64,000 nucleotides of DNA, taken from the NCBI GenBank assembly GCA_021464245.1, contig JADCRB010000028.1:744001-808000 (forward strand), in the 5' to 3' direction. Shown here in pieces: positions 44,140 to 56,400 of the stretch. The DNA is from Carallia brachiata (taxonomy: Eukaryota; Streptophyta; Magnoliopsida; Malpighiales; Rhizophoraceae). How positions within the stretch are numbered: position 1 is the stretch's first letter; the number at the start of each line of letters is the position of its first letter. The position numbers were made by a program, and so were the translations under genes. The notes under the pieces are model-generated. The model searched no databases and had not been told where the DNA came from. It saw only the letters and a program-made list of their open reading frames with translations.

Positions 44140-47100
44140 ATACTATGACTATATATTTTTTATTATTCTTTTTTATCATAATAATTATAAAAAATTAATA
44201 ATTAATTATTCTTTTTAAATATTTTAAAATAAAAATCGGAATACTTATATCCGGCTCCCCAACTTTTTCCAATCCATAAGCACATGAAGGAAATCACGTG
44301 GAAAGTGGCAAGCTCGCGCGGGACCCTTCAATTTGTCGGCCACTCCAAGCTGTCATGTCAGAGTCATGACATGTGCACAAAGTAACGAACTGTGGTGGGA
44401 CCCGAACAACTGCCCATCACAAGAAAGAAATAATAAACAAACAAATTAGAAGGGAGGCGGAAGAAATTTCCCACTGTAACGAAGCAACCGTCCCAGAACC
44501 GTCGAAACAAGGCCAAAATAAAATTTATTTGTGGCTATGATATTTCGCAAAAATGCCGCGGTAATGTAGTAGCAGTAACACAAATATTTATTGAATATAT
44601 ATATATACATGAGTCGTTGAATGGACCGTGTATTCTCTACACACTTCCAACCGTATTGTAATGTAGTCAAATTCATAATATTTTTGTTTTTTGATTTATA
44701 TTGAAAAAATGAAGAAGGATAATTTTATTAATTTAAATAAAGATAATCCACTCATAATCTTTTATTACAGAATTTATTTTATAATTTTTTATTTTAAACA
44801 GCGCACATCATATAAATTTGTAGTTTTTACTTACATCGAATTAATTTAACTTATATTTTAATTCATACCATTAAAGAAAAGGTTTTCATTTTTTAAGGTA
44901 TCTAAGTTCTCTGTTTTTTTTTTTTTTTTTTTTTGTGTTTCTACTAGAATGAAGAATAAAAATAAAAAAATGAGTCAGTTGTGAAGCTCGAACAAGAAAA
45001 AATATTACTACCATCAAATATCAATTTGACCCAATAAAGAGATTACATTCAGATTTTTTTGGGGTTGAATCGAAAGCCCAAAATTTAGGTCTTCTTTCTT
45101 ACTCCAGCCCAATTCAACTGGGCCGGATTCTCCTTAGGAATGTTAGCGGGTCAACCAGCCACTTCTCACAAGCGAACGAAGAAGGCCTTCCCGAGGAAGC
45201 GGGTGTTCACTTGTTAAACTCGCAAACTGTCGCAGGCTTGCAGAATAGATTCGGTGTTTTTGCTTTTTTTCAATGTTTTTAAATGATGGGATTGCGCTGT
45301 GAGCATCTCTTATGGTTTGCACAATCAGAAAAAATAAATAAATAAATAAATAAAAATAAAAATGTGGCCTAGTCTTTAAGTTTACATATTGGCCCAGCCC
45401 AATTGGTCAAATAAGCCGCTTTCTTTTTTCTAATAATAATAATAATTATTATTATTGGTGTGCGTGGTCTAGTTTAATGTAATGTTAATATTATAGTTTT
45501 TTTAGTATTAGAGATGCTTAAAATTTATATTATAATTAAAGGAAGTGGAATTTGAAAGAAACGAGAATAAAATCTTCAACCGTCTTTTTAATATAATATT
45601 AAAACTGTTTAAAAATTGATCAACCCAACCTAATCTGATCAATCTAATCTGAACCCGCCGAAATCGTGAAGGTTTGAATTAATTGTGATTTCAAAATTTA
45701 CAATCTGCTAGCAACGGATTGGACATTCAATCCGTCCAATTCAACCTAATCAACCATATATATAAATATATATTCAAAAAAACACTTTTTAATACAAAAC
45801 ACACTGTAGTAAAGCCCTCAGCCCTTAACGTAAAGCCACCCCCTTAAGGCCTTAACATTGACATTGTTTCAAAATCTTCCAAACTCGTGTTCTGTTTGCA
45901 AATTCAAATTACCCAACAGAATATTTTGTAGTTTTAAAGACAAAAATGCAAGACACTGGTTTAGAATGATGGTCATCCTTTGGCTTTGAGGGTTAAAAAA
46001 GGAGATTTATCAGCAGAAATTTTTTATTCTTTTATTTTTTTTAATAGTGTCCAATCTGTTAAAATCGATTAATCCAATCCGCCAATGACGTATTGAATTG
46101 GATGAATTGCGTAAAATAGTATATTGAGTGCGGATGAAAAATTATCCAATCTACCATCGATAGATTGAATGCGAATATACCCCAAGACTGATCAATCCAA
46201 CCGGGCGAACACTCATATATAATACCAAACGGCCAATTCATGGAAAAAAAAAAAAAGTTGATTTCTAGGCCACGTCTATTTAATAAAAATTTCAGTTCAC
46301 TCCATCATCAATTTGGGTTTAAAGCACATATGGGCCATGACTACCTATTGAAATCGTGCTGCTATATCCTTATAAAAAAATTTATAAATGGTGTAGTTAG
46401 TTAGTCACTAGATATTATATCTAAATAAAAAGTTGAGAATTCAAATTTTATTTCTCAACTCTAGTATTAAAGTCGTTTCTAAGATAAATATTTTTAATTT
46501 CTAATTCTAATCAGAGTGAATTGAAAAAAAGAAAAAGCCTACCTGGGTAGTGAGAAATGGGAATCATCAAAACATTTCGTCCTGATAGGAATAATTGAAA
46601 CTATGGTTGGTGGGTTGGTTGTTTCGATTCAATACGCTTAAACGACTCCCTTTCTTTTATGGCCCCTCCCAATTTTAATCGGTATAATAGTAATACTCCT
46701 GTGAGTGAGCGTTTGACATTATAGTGCGAACCAATGACCAGGTTGGCAGATTTGGTAGGGGCCTTCAAGGCCTCATAATTAAGGCTAAATACACTGCTCC
46801 ACAGGCCTCAAGTTTATGAACAATTAATCAGTATTTTTTCCCACAACTATTTCATCTTTTAGCTACTAATCCCAATGTGATTTGTAGTCTAGTTGCTGGA
46901 TAGTTTAATACAAATTTAAACACCACTTTTCTTTGTTGTATTGTATTATGATCACAATAATTGCCATGATATATCACCCAACACACCAATAAAAATAAAT
47001 AAATAAATAAATAACATTTTCAATTCACAAGATTCCCACACTACAAGATTTGAAAGGATGTAAATTAAGTAATTTGAACTCTTGACTATTAAGTTACGCA

Positions 47101-47661
47101 ATAAGTATCCATCCCAGTAATTTGACAACATATTTGAACAAGATGTTTCAAGTACCTGGCTTTGGTACTCGAGGAGGTCTCAAAGTCAAAAATTTCATAG
47201 TCCACCCATAAAGGGCAGACCAATGCATTAGTATGCTCTTTAACCCAATTATTGGACGTAACTACAGTGAGTACCAAGCTCAACTTCCATGTTTATGGCG
47301 GTGTCATTTCAAGTTCAACTACCATCCAAATTTTCATAAAATAGATGGTCAACCATATTTATTTACCTTTTCTTTCTTCTCTATCTTTTTTTCAAGAGAA
47401 AAAAAGTTCAGAGATAAGAAAAGTATAAAGTGTCTATAAATCAGTAAGGGTTTATGGTAAGATTTATGTGTTATCAAAGACTTCAACAACGATCAACGAA
47501 ATTCTAACTCGAGGTATAACGTATGAAAAGTAAAATCCTTAACCATTGACCCTATTCTAGTAGACTTCTTCCTTTTTGTCTGCTTGCTTTTATGATGTGC
47601 ATCTCCAAGGACCACCACCTCACATGCAAGCATATCTTATATAACGTTACTGGCCTTGCAG
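44140..47661. other. Intergenic AT-rich region, no gene
   Basis: A third, more degenerate copy of the foldback's terminal 'attactctttttatca...aattattctttttaaat' motif continues to about 44230. The rest holds microsatellites ((TA)n near 44595, (AAAT)n near 45340 and 46990, (AAT)n near 45435). There is also eroded repeat DNA with variants of 'caatctgatcaatccaacc' (45600-45760 and 46050-46230). No ORF resembles a known family. Confidence 0.5.
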
Positions 47662-48440
47662 TTTTGAATCATCATGTGACAACTCGAAAATAGCCAGGGA
47701 CTGGTTCTATTGGTTATCAAAAACCAGCCTTGAGCCCTCACTAGCTTACGAGTATGGCCTTGCTTTCGCTCATAACAAGCTCCGAGCAGAGGATTTAGCC
47801 TACTTCAACCAGGAATTTCTCCAGAGTATGGGCATGTCAGTGGCCAGGCATAGGCTAGAAATACTTAGGCTTGCTAGAAAAGAAGTTGGGGCAGGCTCAA
47901 AGGGCATTTCTAAGCTCATTTTAGCTATCAACAAAGCCAGGAAGACCATTAAGAAGCAGATTAGTAAAATGGTTAATCATGAAGACTCAGTAATTATGGA
48001 TGTGCCACAGCAGTTCACATATCAAGGGCAGTGGATAGGAGCATTGCCCTTGAAATGCAAGACTGAGAAAGAGCTCAGGTTAGAGAAGCCTCCAACACTC
48101 AGAACCAGGAGGCCGGCCAAATCAGGGCCTTTGGACAGAAGGGTGCAAGAGAATATATGTTTACTGATAAAACTTGAAGCTTTCTGGGCCTCTGGATGGA
48201 AATATTCAGGAGAGGTTGGTCTCGGCTTATGGGAGCCCAAAGTGGTGTGGAAATCCAGATGGAAAGGTGTCAAAATCCTTCGTCACAACAAGTAAGAGCC
48301 CTCAATTACTTAGGCCTTGGGACAAAGCTCTTGCTAGCCCCAAGTTCTACAGTGAGCACAGTAAGCACAGAATAGTAAATGGGGACTATGATGATCATTC
48401 ACTCTGGGCTGCACTTTTTCAGGACATGAAGCCCACTTGA
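47662..48440 (+). pseudogene. SAM (sterile alpha motif) domain protein gene, probably decayed
   Basis: After an acceptor-like site (ccttgcag at 47661) the frame reads DWFYWLSKTSLEPSLAYEYG, then EFLQSMGMSVARHRLEILRL, the SAM domain of a small plant family, followed by IDRRV/SGPLD-type repeats. Two defects appear. First, in family members I recall the protein begins Met-Asp-Trp, whereas here the codon before DW is AGG; the first in-frame ATG is 47828, inside the domain. Second, near 48170 one extra A in a run (ataaaac) shifts the frame. The downstream frame, open to 48440, carries LKLSGPLDGNIQERLVSAYG and ends FQDMKPT, clearly the continuation. As it stands the first frame stops at 48295. An unseen upstream exon could supply a start; an assembly error could explain the shift. 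Confidence 0.65.
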
Positions 48441-49566
48441 CTTGGGCACTTCCTTGTTCTTCTTTGGCCATTTCTTGGGGAGCTATGGTGCTTGCTTTGG
48501 TTTTTGGTTTGGAGAAACAAATCCTCCATCTCTATATGTGATTCGAATATCTTTGTCTGAGAAGATTGCCACATAATAGAACATGCATTTGGCTTTCCAA
48601 TCACATCCTTTTTATTACTTTGTGAGAAGAGGCAATGTTCTGCTTGATAACGATACTTAATTACAAAGTTCTCATCTAATTAAAAACTTGACAATAATTG
48701 AGATAGTTGGAAGCAGTGACTTCCAATTCAAATATCTGAAGTTCAAACCTCATATCCCTCTCTCATCATTCCCATCCCTGAATCGGGGGATACCAATTCC
48801 AAAGAACTAAAAAAAAAAGTTCTCTTCCAGTTGCTGAATTCATTAGAGAATATCCAAAATAGCAAAACAATCTATCGAAATACTGCCAAAGGTGGCTTTA
48901 CTAATTTTACAAGATCACACAGCATACAATACACTAGGCACGCTTCATTGCACCAGTGAGCATATCCGCAAATGTTAAGCATACGGTTAACAAGTTCCCA
49001 GTTGTCCGGGCTCAGAACTGCCTTCACACATCACAAAAGCCTGAAATTAATTTACTGGCTGATCAAGAATATTACGGGTTTAGAACTTCTTCAGTGAATT
49101 CTATCTCTTATCGTCCAGCTTCATGGAAGTTGACCTGCTGAAAACTTATTAAATGCTTCCTCACACCATGAGTTCTTTATCCATCCCTGCAATCAATAGC
49201 AGTTGCTTTCGTTCAATACAGCTTAGCTACAGGAATCTGTCCTTTTGCACCCCAGATTATCCTTTTTTTTTCTTTTTTTTTTCTTTTGAAATGACTTAAG
49301 TAGCGAACATAAATAATAACATGAACTGACAGGTATAAGCTTCAACACAAGGATTCACCTACTGATGAGCAATGATTTTGTCGTACCGCGAGAAATTGAG
49401 ACTTCTGAGTTTCATTGCATTGAAAACATGTACATCTTTGGCATGATTTTGAAGAGTGTTGAAGCGATTATTGCTAGCTTTGTATATGGAGGCTTGGATG
49501 TGTACGTACCTCTAGCAGAGTGGCTTTCCATAATGGCACCAAAATTAGCTCTCCACTTTGATCAGA
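48441..49566. other. Convergent intergenic region
   Basis: Lies between the SAM relic and the 3' end of the MFS gene. At 48700-48760 a 'gaagttcaaacctc' motif resembles a tRNA-type B box, possibly a SINE remnant, but no ends are visible. No gene seen. Confidence 0.4.
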
Positions 49567-52500
49567 TTAATGATTCGAATTCTGTGGCAGCCTGAAGGAA
49601 CCACCAGCATAGAGCATCTCATAAACAGGCCTTATCTCATAGTTAGAATCGTACTCAGGATTGAGCCCAAACCACAGACACCCGCCAGAACCAGGAATGT
49701 GAGCCTGAAGCAATTTGGACCCAAGCAGGAGATGCCTGAGCTATAGAGAGTATTCAGTCCATGCTGCTTTTCTGCCTCACTATCATACACAAACCCAGCT
49801 AATAGACCTGAGAAGAGGAATGCACCAAGGGGATTTCCTAGTGACACAAAGTTGTATAGAATACCAAAATGTTTCAAGCCAAAAAGCTCAGAGACAGTTG
49901 GAATCATAATGGAGAACTGAACCCCATAGCAGATCCCAAGTAATGCAGTAGCAGCATAAAGGGTACCATCAATGGCAGAAGCAAACAGAAGGTATGTTAA
50001 GATCATTATTACTTGAGTAAATGTCATCCATATTGTACGAGGGATCATTTTGGACCTGCCAAGAGCAACAAACTTGTAATAACAATAAGGGCCAGGTAAT
50101 ACACAAGAAAATGTTTCACCTTTGAACATCTGTATTTAACCCCAGTGATAAGCAAGGTTCAAATTTTGGGATGCTCCTAGAAGAAAATTAAGGAGAAATG
50201 ACAAAAAACTTCCGTCTTTTTAATTTTTTCACAGAGCATCATATGACCTATATTTCAGTCTGTTTTTGCCCTCTCCGGGTATCAACCATCAATACTTAAT
50301 CATTGTCCCCAAGAACCAGCAGGCCTGCAGAGGGCTGATTGGACAGATACTTGCAGCATAGCAGAAGAAAATTTCCCAGAATCTATTTTTCGCAAAAAGT
50401 TCAAATGTACAATTCAATTGATATCTCTCTTCCCCAGAATCCCCTGTGTTACCAGCAGATGATCAAAGATCATTTTGGCATTTATGCCAAGTAGATAAAC
50501 GGAAAGAAAAAGGAGCAAATCAGTTGGAAATGAAATTGAATGCTGAGATATGTGCAGTACTTTGCTTAGGTTACATTATCTGACCTTAGCAACTTAGGAA
50601 GATGCATACTTAAATCATTCTGCCCTCACAACATTAGGCTCAATATTGTTTTCTTATGAACAGATTAGCGCTAACCTGACAAAATGTTCAGAAATGATGC
50701 CCCCACCAAGACGTCCAACAAAATTGCAAAAGCTGAAGACGGACAATAAAATTGTGGTATCATGCACACCTTGTGCAATCCCTATCTGTGCAAGATTGTT
50801 GAGCACAGTCACCCCAGAACCAACCCCAACAAAGTAAACAAAGAAAAGCAGCCAGAAATCAGCCTTGATTATAGCTTCTCTTAATTTAAAATCCTCGCCT
50901 CTTCTGGGCCTCCTCTTCTTCTTCACTGCACCTTCACCCTCAGCCAGAAGCATAGCCACCTCAGACGCCTCATCAATTTCCCTAAAACTTCCAAGCGAAG
51001 AACATGACTTCAGCAATGGCTCAGTTTTATCTGAATTTTCTTCATCTTGCACTGTAGATTCTGAACGAATGACTGGTTGCTCAATTGTCCCTGGTTTGCT
51101 ACTTCTAACACGACAAAGTGTCATCTTTATGGGTATTGCAAGTGGTGCCATGAGAAGGATAATCATTATGAAAAGAAAGGTGTAACATACTGGATCACTC
51201 AAATGAACAATGTGATCCAAAATCGTGGTTGTTAGAATATATAAGCCAAGTATAATGAGAGATGCCTGGATGGACAGAAAATGGCCATGTTCTGAAGCAT
51301 CTTCACCGGAAGCTGGAGTACAAGCCCTTACAAGACTCATAACAATAAAACATAGAACAGGAATTCCAACTGCAAGAAACATCAGAAGCTTGGAAGAGGA
51401 ATTTTTGAGCAGCATGCTGTAAATTGCTGTAAATACTCCAGCACTGATTCCCCCATAACCTTTGAGTATACCGGCAACTGTGCCTCGACTAAGAGGGAAA
51501 TTTCTCATATTTGTTACAAGCACAGCTGTGCCCAACCATGCACTGCTATTAGTGGCAACACAAAGCGCTAGCCATAACTGCAATAGTTTTAGAAAGAGAT
51601 TCTAAATACAAAGTCCTAACAATAGTACAATGGAAACACACATGGTTTAGCAAAGAAAGATGACCAAAAGTTAACTGAAATGAGCATCAATTATGCGGAG
51701 AACAAGTACTTTTGTCTGCATGTTAAACACCAGTTTCTATACCTAAAACACTCATCTCTAGCCTTTAGAACCGTTTGCCAGATGTCTTACTCAAAAACCT
51801 TAACAAACATGTTTTAGCTCTCTATTGCAGATCATATATAAATTAAAGTAAACTACAACCTCAATTACATCCAGAATAGTGTGAGGAAAAGAAAAGGAGC
51901 ATGGGGAGCAATCAAAGCCACTTAAACATCCAGAATACCTCTCTATTGCAGATCACATCTAAATTACTTTAAGAGTAAATGATTTAGAGCATATCTAAAA
52001 GATTTTGAGAGGAAATCTACCGTTTGATCCCATTAAACCCATCAAGCTTAAGAACCTACATTTAATATTGATGGAAAATTAGTCCTTCAATAGTTCATCC
52101 AATAATCCAAGGGAAGAAAAACAGCAGAACAAGTAAACTAGAACCTCAATTCACTCAAAAGTCTTAAACAACAAATGGATTTCGGATATTCTTATTGAAA
52201 GTGATTAAAGAAATTTTGTCTAAGCCATTGAGAAACGAGGAACTCACCAACCAATAAGGCAAGGACTGGACAGTACGGCTAATAGCAAGCCAGAGGACAC
52301 CATAACCAAAGAAGCAAGAAAAGGCACCAACCAAGAGAATAACCCAAGGAGGGAACTTGTTGCAGACAATACCAGGAAGGAGGCCAACATTCTCTCCAAT
52401 ATCATTGGCAACACCAAGCATGGTGAGTTGGTGCTGGTTAAAGCCGAGCACTGATTTCAAGGAATGGGAATAGAGGGGAAAGTTGCAGGCATTCCCAGAT

Positions 52501-52571
52501 GCTATTTGCACCCAAACTGCTGCACCAAGTCCCACCCATGGTGGCCTTGTCCCTGCCTTCAGGTTCGCCAT
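49567..52571 (-). CDS. Nodulin-like / NFD4-type major facilitator transporter, with a frame break near the C terminus
   Basis: Three minus-strand exons: 52248-52571, 50676-51577 and 50055 down to the end, all with GT-AG borders and matching phases. Exon 1 (MANLKAGTRPPWVGLGAAVW...) is the start of the nodulin-like domain with the usual SGNACNFPLYSHSLK and DIGENVGLLPG motifs. Exon 2 adds more membrane helices, a hydrophilic loop (about residues 270-330) and the VGSGVTVLNNLAQIG segment. Exon 3 carries the last helices (NPLGAFLFSGLLAGFVYD). In all about 12 membrane segments and 549 residues to the in-frame stop at 49632. One base appears missing just before that stop: the next frame continues RPVYEMLYAGGSFRLPQNSN to a stop at 49567, which is the expected family C terminus. 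So about 22 residues are lost, or the assembly has an indel. Substrate unknown; relatives are described as plasma- or organellar-membrane carriers. Confidence 0.9.
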
Positions 52572-53461
52572 TGATGGTTGGATGATGCTGTTGAGGAAGA
52601 GGGGGCAGTCATTTACTTCTCTTCTAGGTTGAGGCCGGTTTTAGAAATATATACATGCAAAGAGAGACCAGTGACTATTAGTCCAATTCTAATGAGTTGG
52701 GTTCTCTTAAACAATGTTTTGTACACGAGTTCTGTACGTAGGAAAAATAGCACTACGAGAACTCTTCTATAAGAGACCTAATAGAAGTTCGAGTTAAATT
52801 AATTAAAGTTTATTATAATTTTAATATTGAAGTTTAGTGAAAAAAAAAAAAAAGAGAGAGAGAGGGACAGAGAGATGGCAACGCGGACGGCGGAACTGTA
52901 GACAGAAAAGTGAAAAGGGAAAGTGCGATTTGCCATGAAGCATTGGCCTTTGCGATGATTTTGGCACTTTGACGTGCCCGCAGCTCAGTTTCCTCTTCAC
53001 TGTTGATGCTTGCTAGTACCAGCTAACTGTCGTTGCCTCTTCTTTTTCTTTGTTTTTTCTTTTTTTTTTTTTAACAGCTGTTCCGTATTTCTTTCGTTGC
53101 TTTCATTATTTTGTCTCCGTGTCATTGATTGCATGAAGGATATCTCCCATGTCAGAAATTGAAGCCAACGCCAAAACAGGGAATCTCCAAAACTGGCAGG
53201 TGCATTTTATTGCAAGAAAAATTTTAAGTCGTAGTATTTTAGTAATAATAAAATGATAAAAATTATTTAATAATTAAAAATTAAAAAAATAAATATATTA
53301 TTAAATATTATTATAAAAATGTAATTATTTTATTATTAATTAAAACTAAGTAATCCGTGAAACTCTGTTTCGATCCCAAAGATCCAAAATTGTAGCTGAG
53401 AATGCAGAGTTTTGGCATTTTAGGCATGTGCCAGCTACACCGGAAATAGAACTAGAAATCA
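52572..53461. other. Upstream region of the MFS gene and intergenic DNA
   Basis: Leader and promoter of the minus-strand MFS gene probably lie in the first few hundred bases. A short GA run at 52853-52864 is present. No gene is seen on either strand. Confidence 0.4.
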
Positions 53462-56400
53462 CTAGAGGCAAGGGAGGAAATCACGGTTCGATGGGCCCAC
53501 ACGTGGCTTTACTTGCTGCTGAGGTCCCTCATTGTCATCATAGTGGAAGAACCCGTTAACCACAGGTGGGATCTGGTTGTGGGAATCAAGGAAACCATAA
53601 CTACTCCAACCAAATTTATATTTTACAGTGCTTGGCAGATGGACCCAAACTGAACCGGACAAAAGGCTTTGGAAATCGTTGAGGCCACCAAGGTGTCTAC
53701 GTTGTTGAGGGTCACGTTTTGTTCGACCGTTGTTTCTGACTGTGATTTCCTACTGGTAGTAATGTGTTGTGTGGTGCTAATTGTCCCTTTGTAAGCCGGC
53801 AATCGGAATTGCTTTCATTTAAATAGGCAAAAGTTATGTAAAATATATATATAAAAAAAATATAAATTGAGACGTGAGATTTAAACTGTTAAATTATGAA
53901 AAGTATAATGAATTTAAAAAAAAAATTAATTATATATCACATAATGCACATCCACGTAATTTTATCCTTTAAATAATTTCTCGCCAATGCCATTTTGTGT
54001 CATATAGCAGTGAAATCGTTGCAAGTAATCAAAACCATGTTGGTTTCTTGTCACTCACAATTGAACCAAGCAATGATTCATGGTCTTTATCGCATTGGAA
54101 AGTATTACCCTAAGCGTGCAGTTTGGTTTCTCTGAGTAACGTTTTTCTATCATTTTTGGGAATCACATACCCTCTATGCCCGCTTGTATGAAATTGAACT
54201 AAAATACAGAAATTCAACTTTTTGTCCACATCCAAATAGTTTTGATATTATGATTACCGATACATCTGCAATGTTTTTTTTTTTAGGTTCAACAAAAAAA
54301 TACAGGTAGCCATGGCAAAGAGGATATCTATATAAAAAAACTCCCTTATTTTCCTTACAAAACAGTAAGAACCACCAAAAAAAAAAAAAAAACTAAAGAT
54401 CGGTTTTTTCAACTATGGTCCATTTTTTTTGTCCTTTGCACATACATACATACAGACAGCAAGATATTTTCTTGAAAATATTTATGACTGTAAACTCATA
54501 TGTAGGCCAAATTGGCAACGAAAAAGGGCAATCGAGAAATGATGAGGTAGCTTCCATTCAGCATATTTCTAATTCTACCGTACTCAGAAAGAAGAAATCA
54601 ATAAAGGGGAAAAAAAATAAATGAAGGTGCCAAGCGTGGAGGCCTCACTAGTCATCATTGGCTGCTGGGACTAAGTGCCTTGGAGGCCCATTCTAACATG
54701 CTAACGCACGATTCATAATATAATATTGGGAATCAAAATGCCTTTATCTGGCCAAATAATAGACCTCCAGTGTGTGCGTTTTAATATATTCGGCCAATCT
54801 CAACCAGACAGCATCTTTGGAAAGATTGATGTCACTAAGCCGAAGACCATGCTTAAATGATTTCCATCCTTCTTTATTTTTCTTTTTTTGGTCAGTCTAG
54901 CCTAGTGACTTAGATAGCCCGTAAGAGCACTGATGGATGGAGGATAAAGTCGAGTGAGAGTTCAAACTCGCTACTTAATAGTTGGCGGCACTCAACACTC
55001 CCAATCAATTGGGCTAATGCCCAACCTCAACGAAATTTCCCAAGTGCGTGACTCAGAGCGCAGCCCAATAAACTTTCCCTCTTGTTGTTCAGCGTCCATT
55101 TATCCGTGAAGGGAATGTAGTGGACTTGTATCAGGGCATGTTGCCTGCGTTAATTATATCCATTCTTGGAAGTTGTTTAAAAAAAAAGCCCAAGGAACAC
55201 ACAAAAAAGGTTATTTTTTCTAAGCCCACGTTGGATCCCATTATCAGCCCATAATCAAAGTGTTCGGAAGAAGAGCAAGTGGTTTAATGGGTAATTGCAA
55301 TTGCCCCAAGGCCGATCATGGGCTGCCTTGGGTGCATCGACAGGTCAGGCAGGTGGCAGTCCATATGTGAAGCCCAATATGTTTTGGAGCCCGAACCTAA
55401 CAGCAAAGCATAGCTAAAACCGAGATGGCTCGGCCCATACAGACCCAAAAACTTGCAAAGCGAGATTGGGTTTTCCGGATTTCATTACAAAGCATTGCAC
55501 ATGCACAAGGCCCAAATTAAAAAATAATAATTATAAAAACAAAAAAATCTGCACATGTCATCTTTTTCTTAGCGCCTTTTTTTGCGAGAAAAGAACAAAA
55601 CAACCACCTCGCAATTCATAATCATCAAAGCCCGACATCCCACGTGGCCGACACATGCTCCATGGGCCTCTAATAACCCCGTTGGACAGAAATAATAGAT
55701 CCAATTTTGAAAGAATGGTGGCCCACCATCTATTTTGTATGCTTTAGTTCCAATTTCCAAATGACTTCTTTATTTTTTTTTTAATTTACAGATAAAAAGG
55801 CTTTTTAAGGACACTTGCAAAAATTTTTCTTGTCATCCAAACACCTGCTCGGCTGCTTCTGAGTCAGCTATGCAAATATCTGACTCGGACCATTTTCGTT
55901 TTGAGACCCACCTTTTTTTTTTTTTTTAATCTGATTGAGATTCACTTTTTGATGGAAAGAAGAGGGTCATGGCCTCATGAGCATAGGGATGCGGCAAATT
56001 TGTTTTGCAGAAGAGAGAGAATTTATCCTTTTTGAGATGAACTGGATATGTGCAGAGTCCCATTCCCAACTGTTGGCTTGGCCCCAAATGTGAGCCCATC
56101 TATCCCTCTACTCTCATGGGGTGTCCTTGTCTCTTCAATGGATCAATTTTTGTGATTGAGAAGGACCCTTTGTGGGTATCACTTACAAACGGACGGAGAG
56201 GGACGGAATTTTTTTCAGTTTTTTCTTTTTTATGACATAGAATTGCAGTCGTCCCGTCGTCAATTCTCACAAATTTCAATCAAATCTTAAAAATTTATAC
56301 AAATTTTAAAGTGGTTAGCACGTCTCTTCTTGGCTTATTACTTGAAAAATGGAAGACAGCTGAGGGATTCAATTAAGGTAAGGTTTTTATATCGGGGTAG

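Noticed and set aside
47040..47110. B-box-like 'gagttcaaatt' on the minus strand
   Set aside because: Only one box is present, with no A box, tail or target duplication, and AT-rich DNA gives such matches by chance.
53462..53662. 66-codon minus-strand ORF in moderately GC-rich DNA
   Set aside because: No family resemblance, no splice or promoter context and no start context; left as intergenic.
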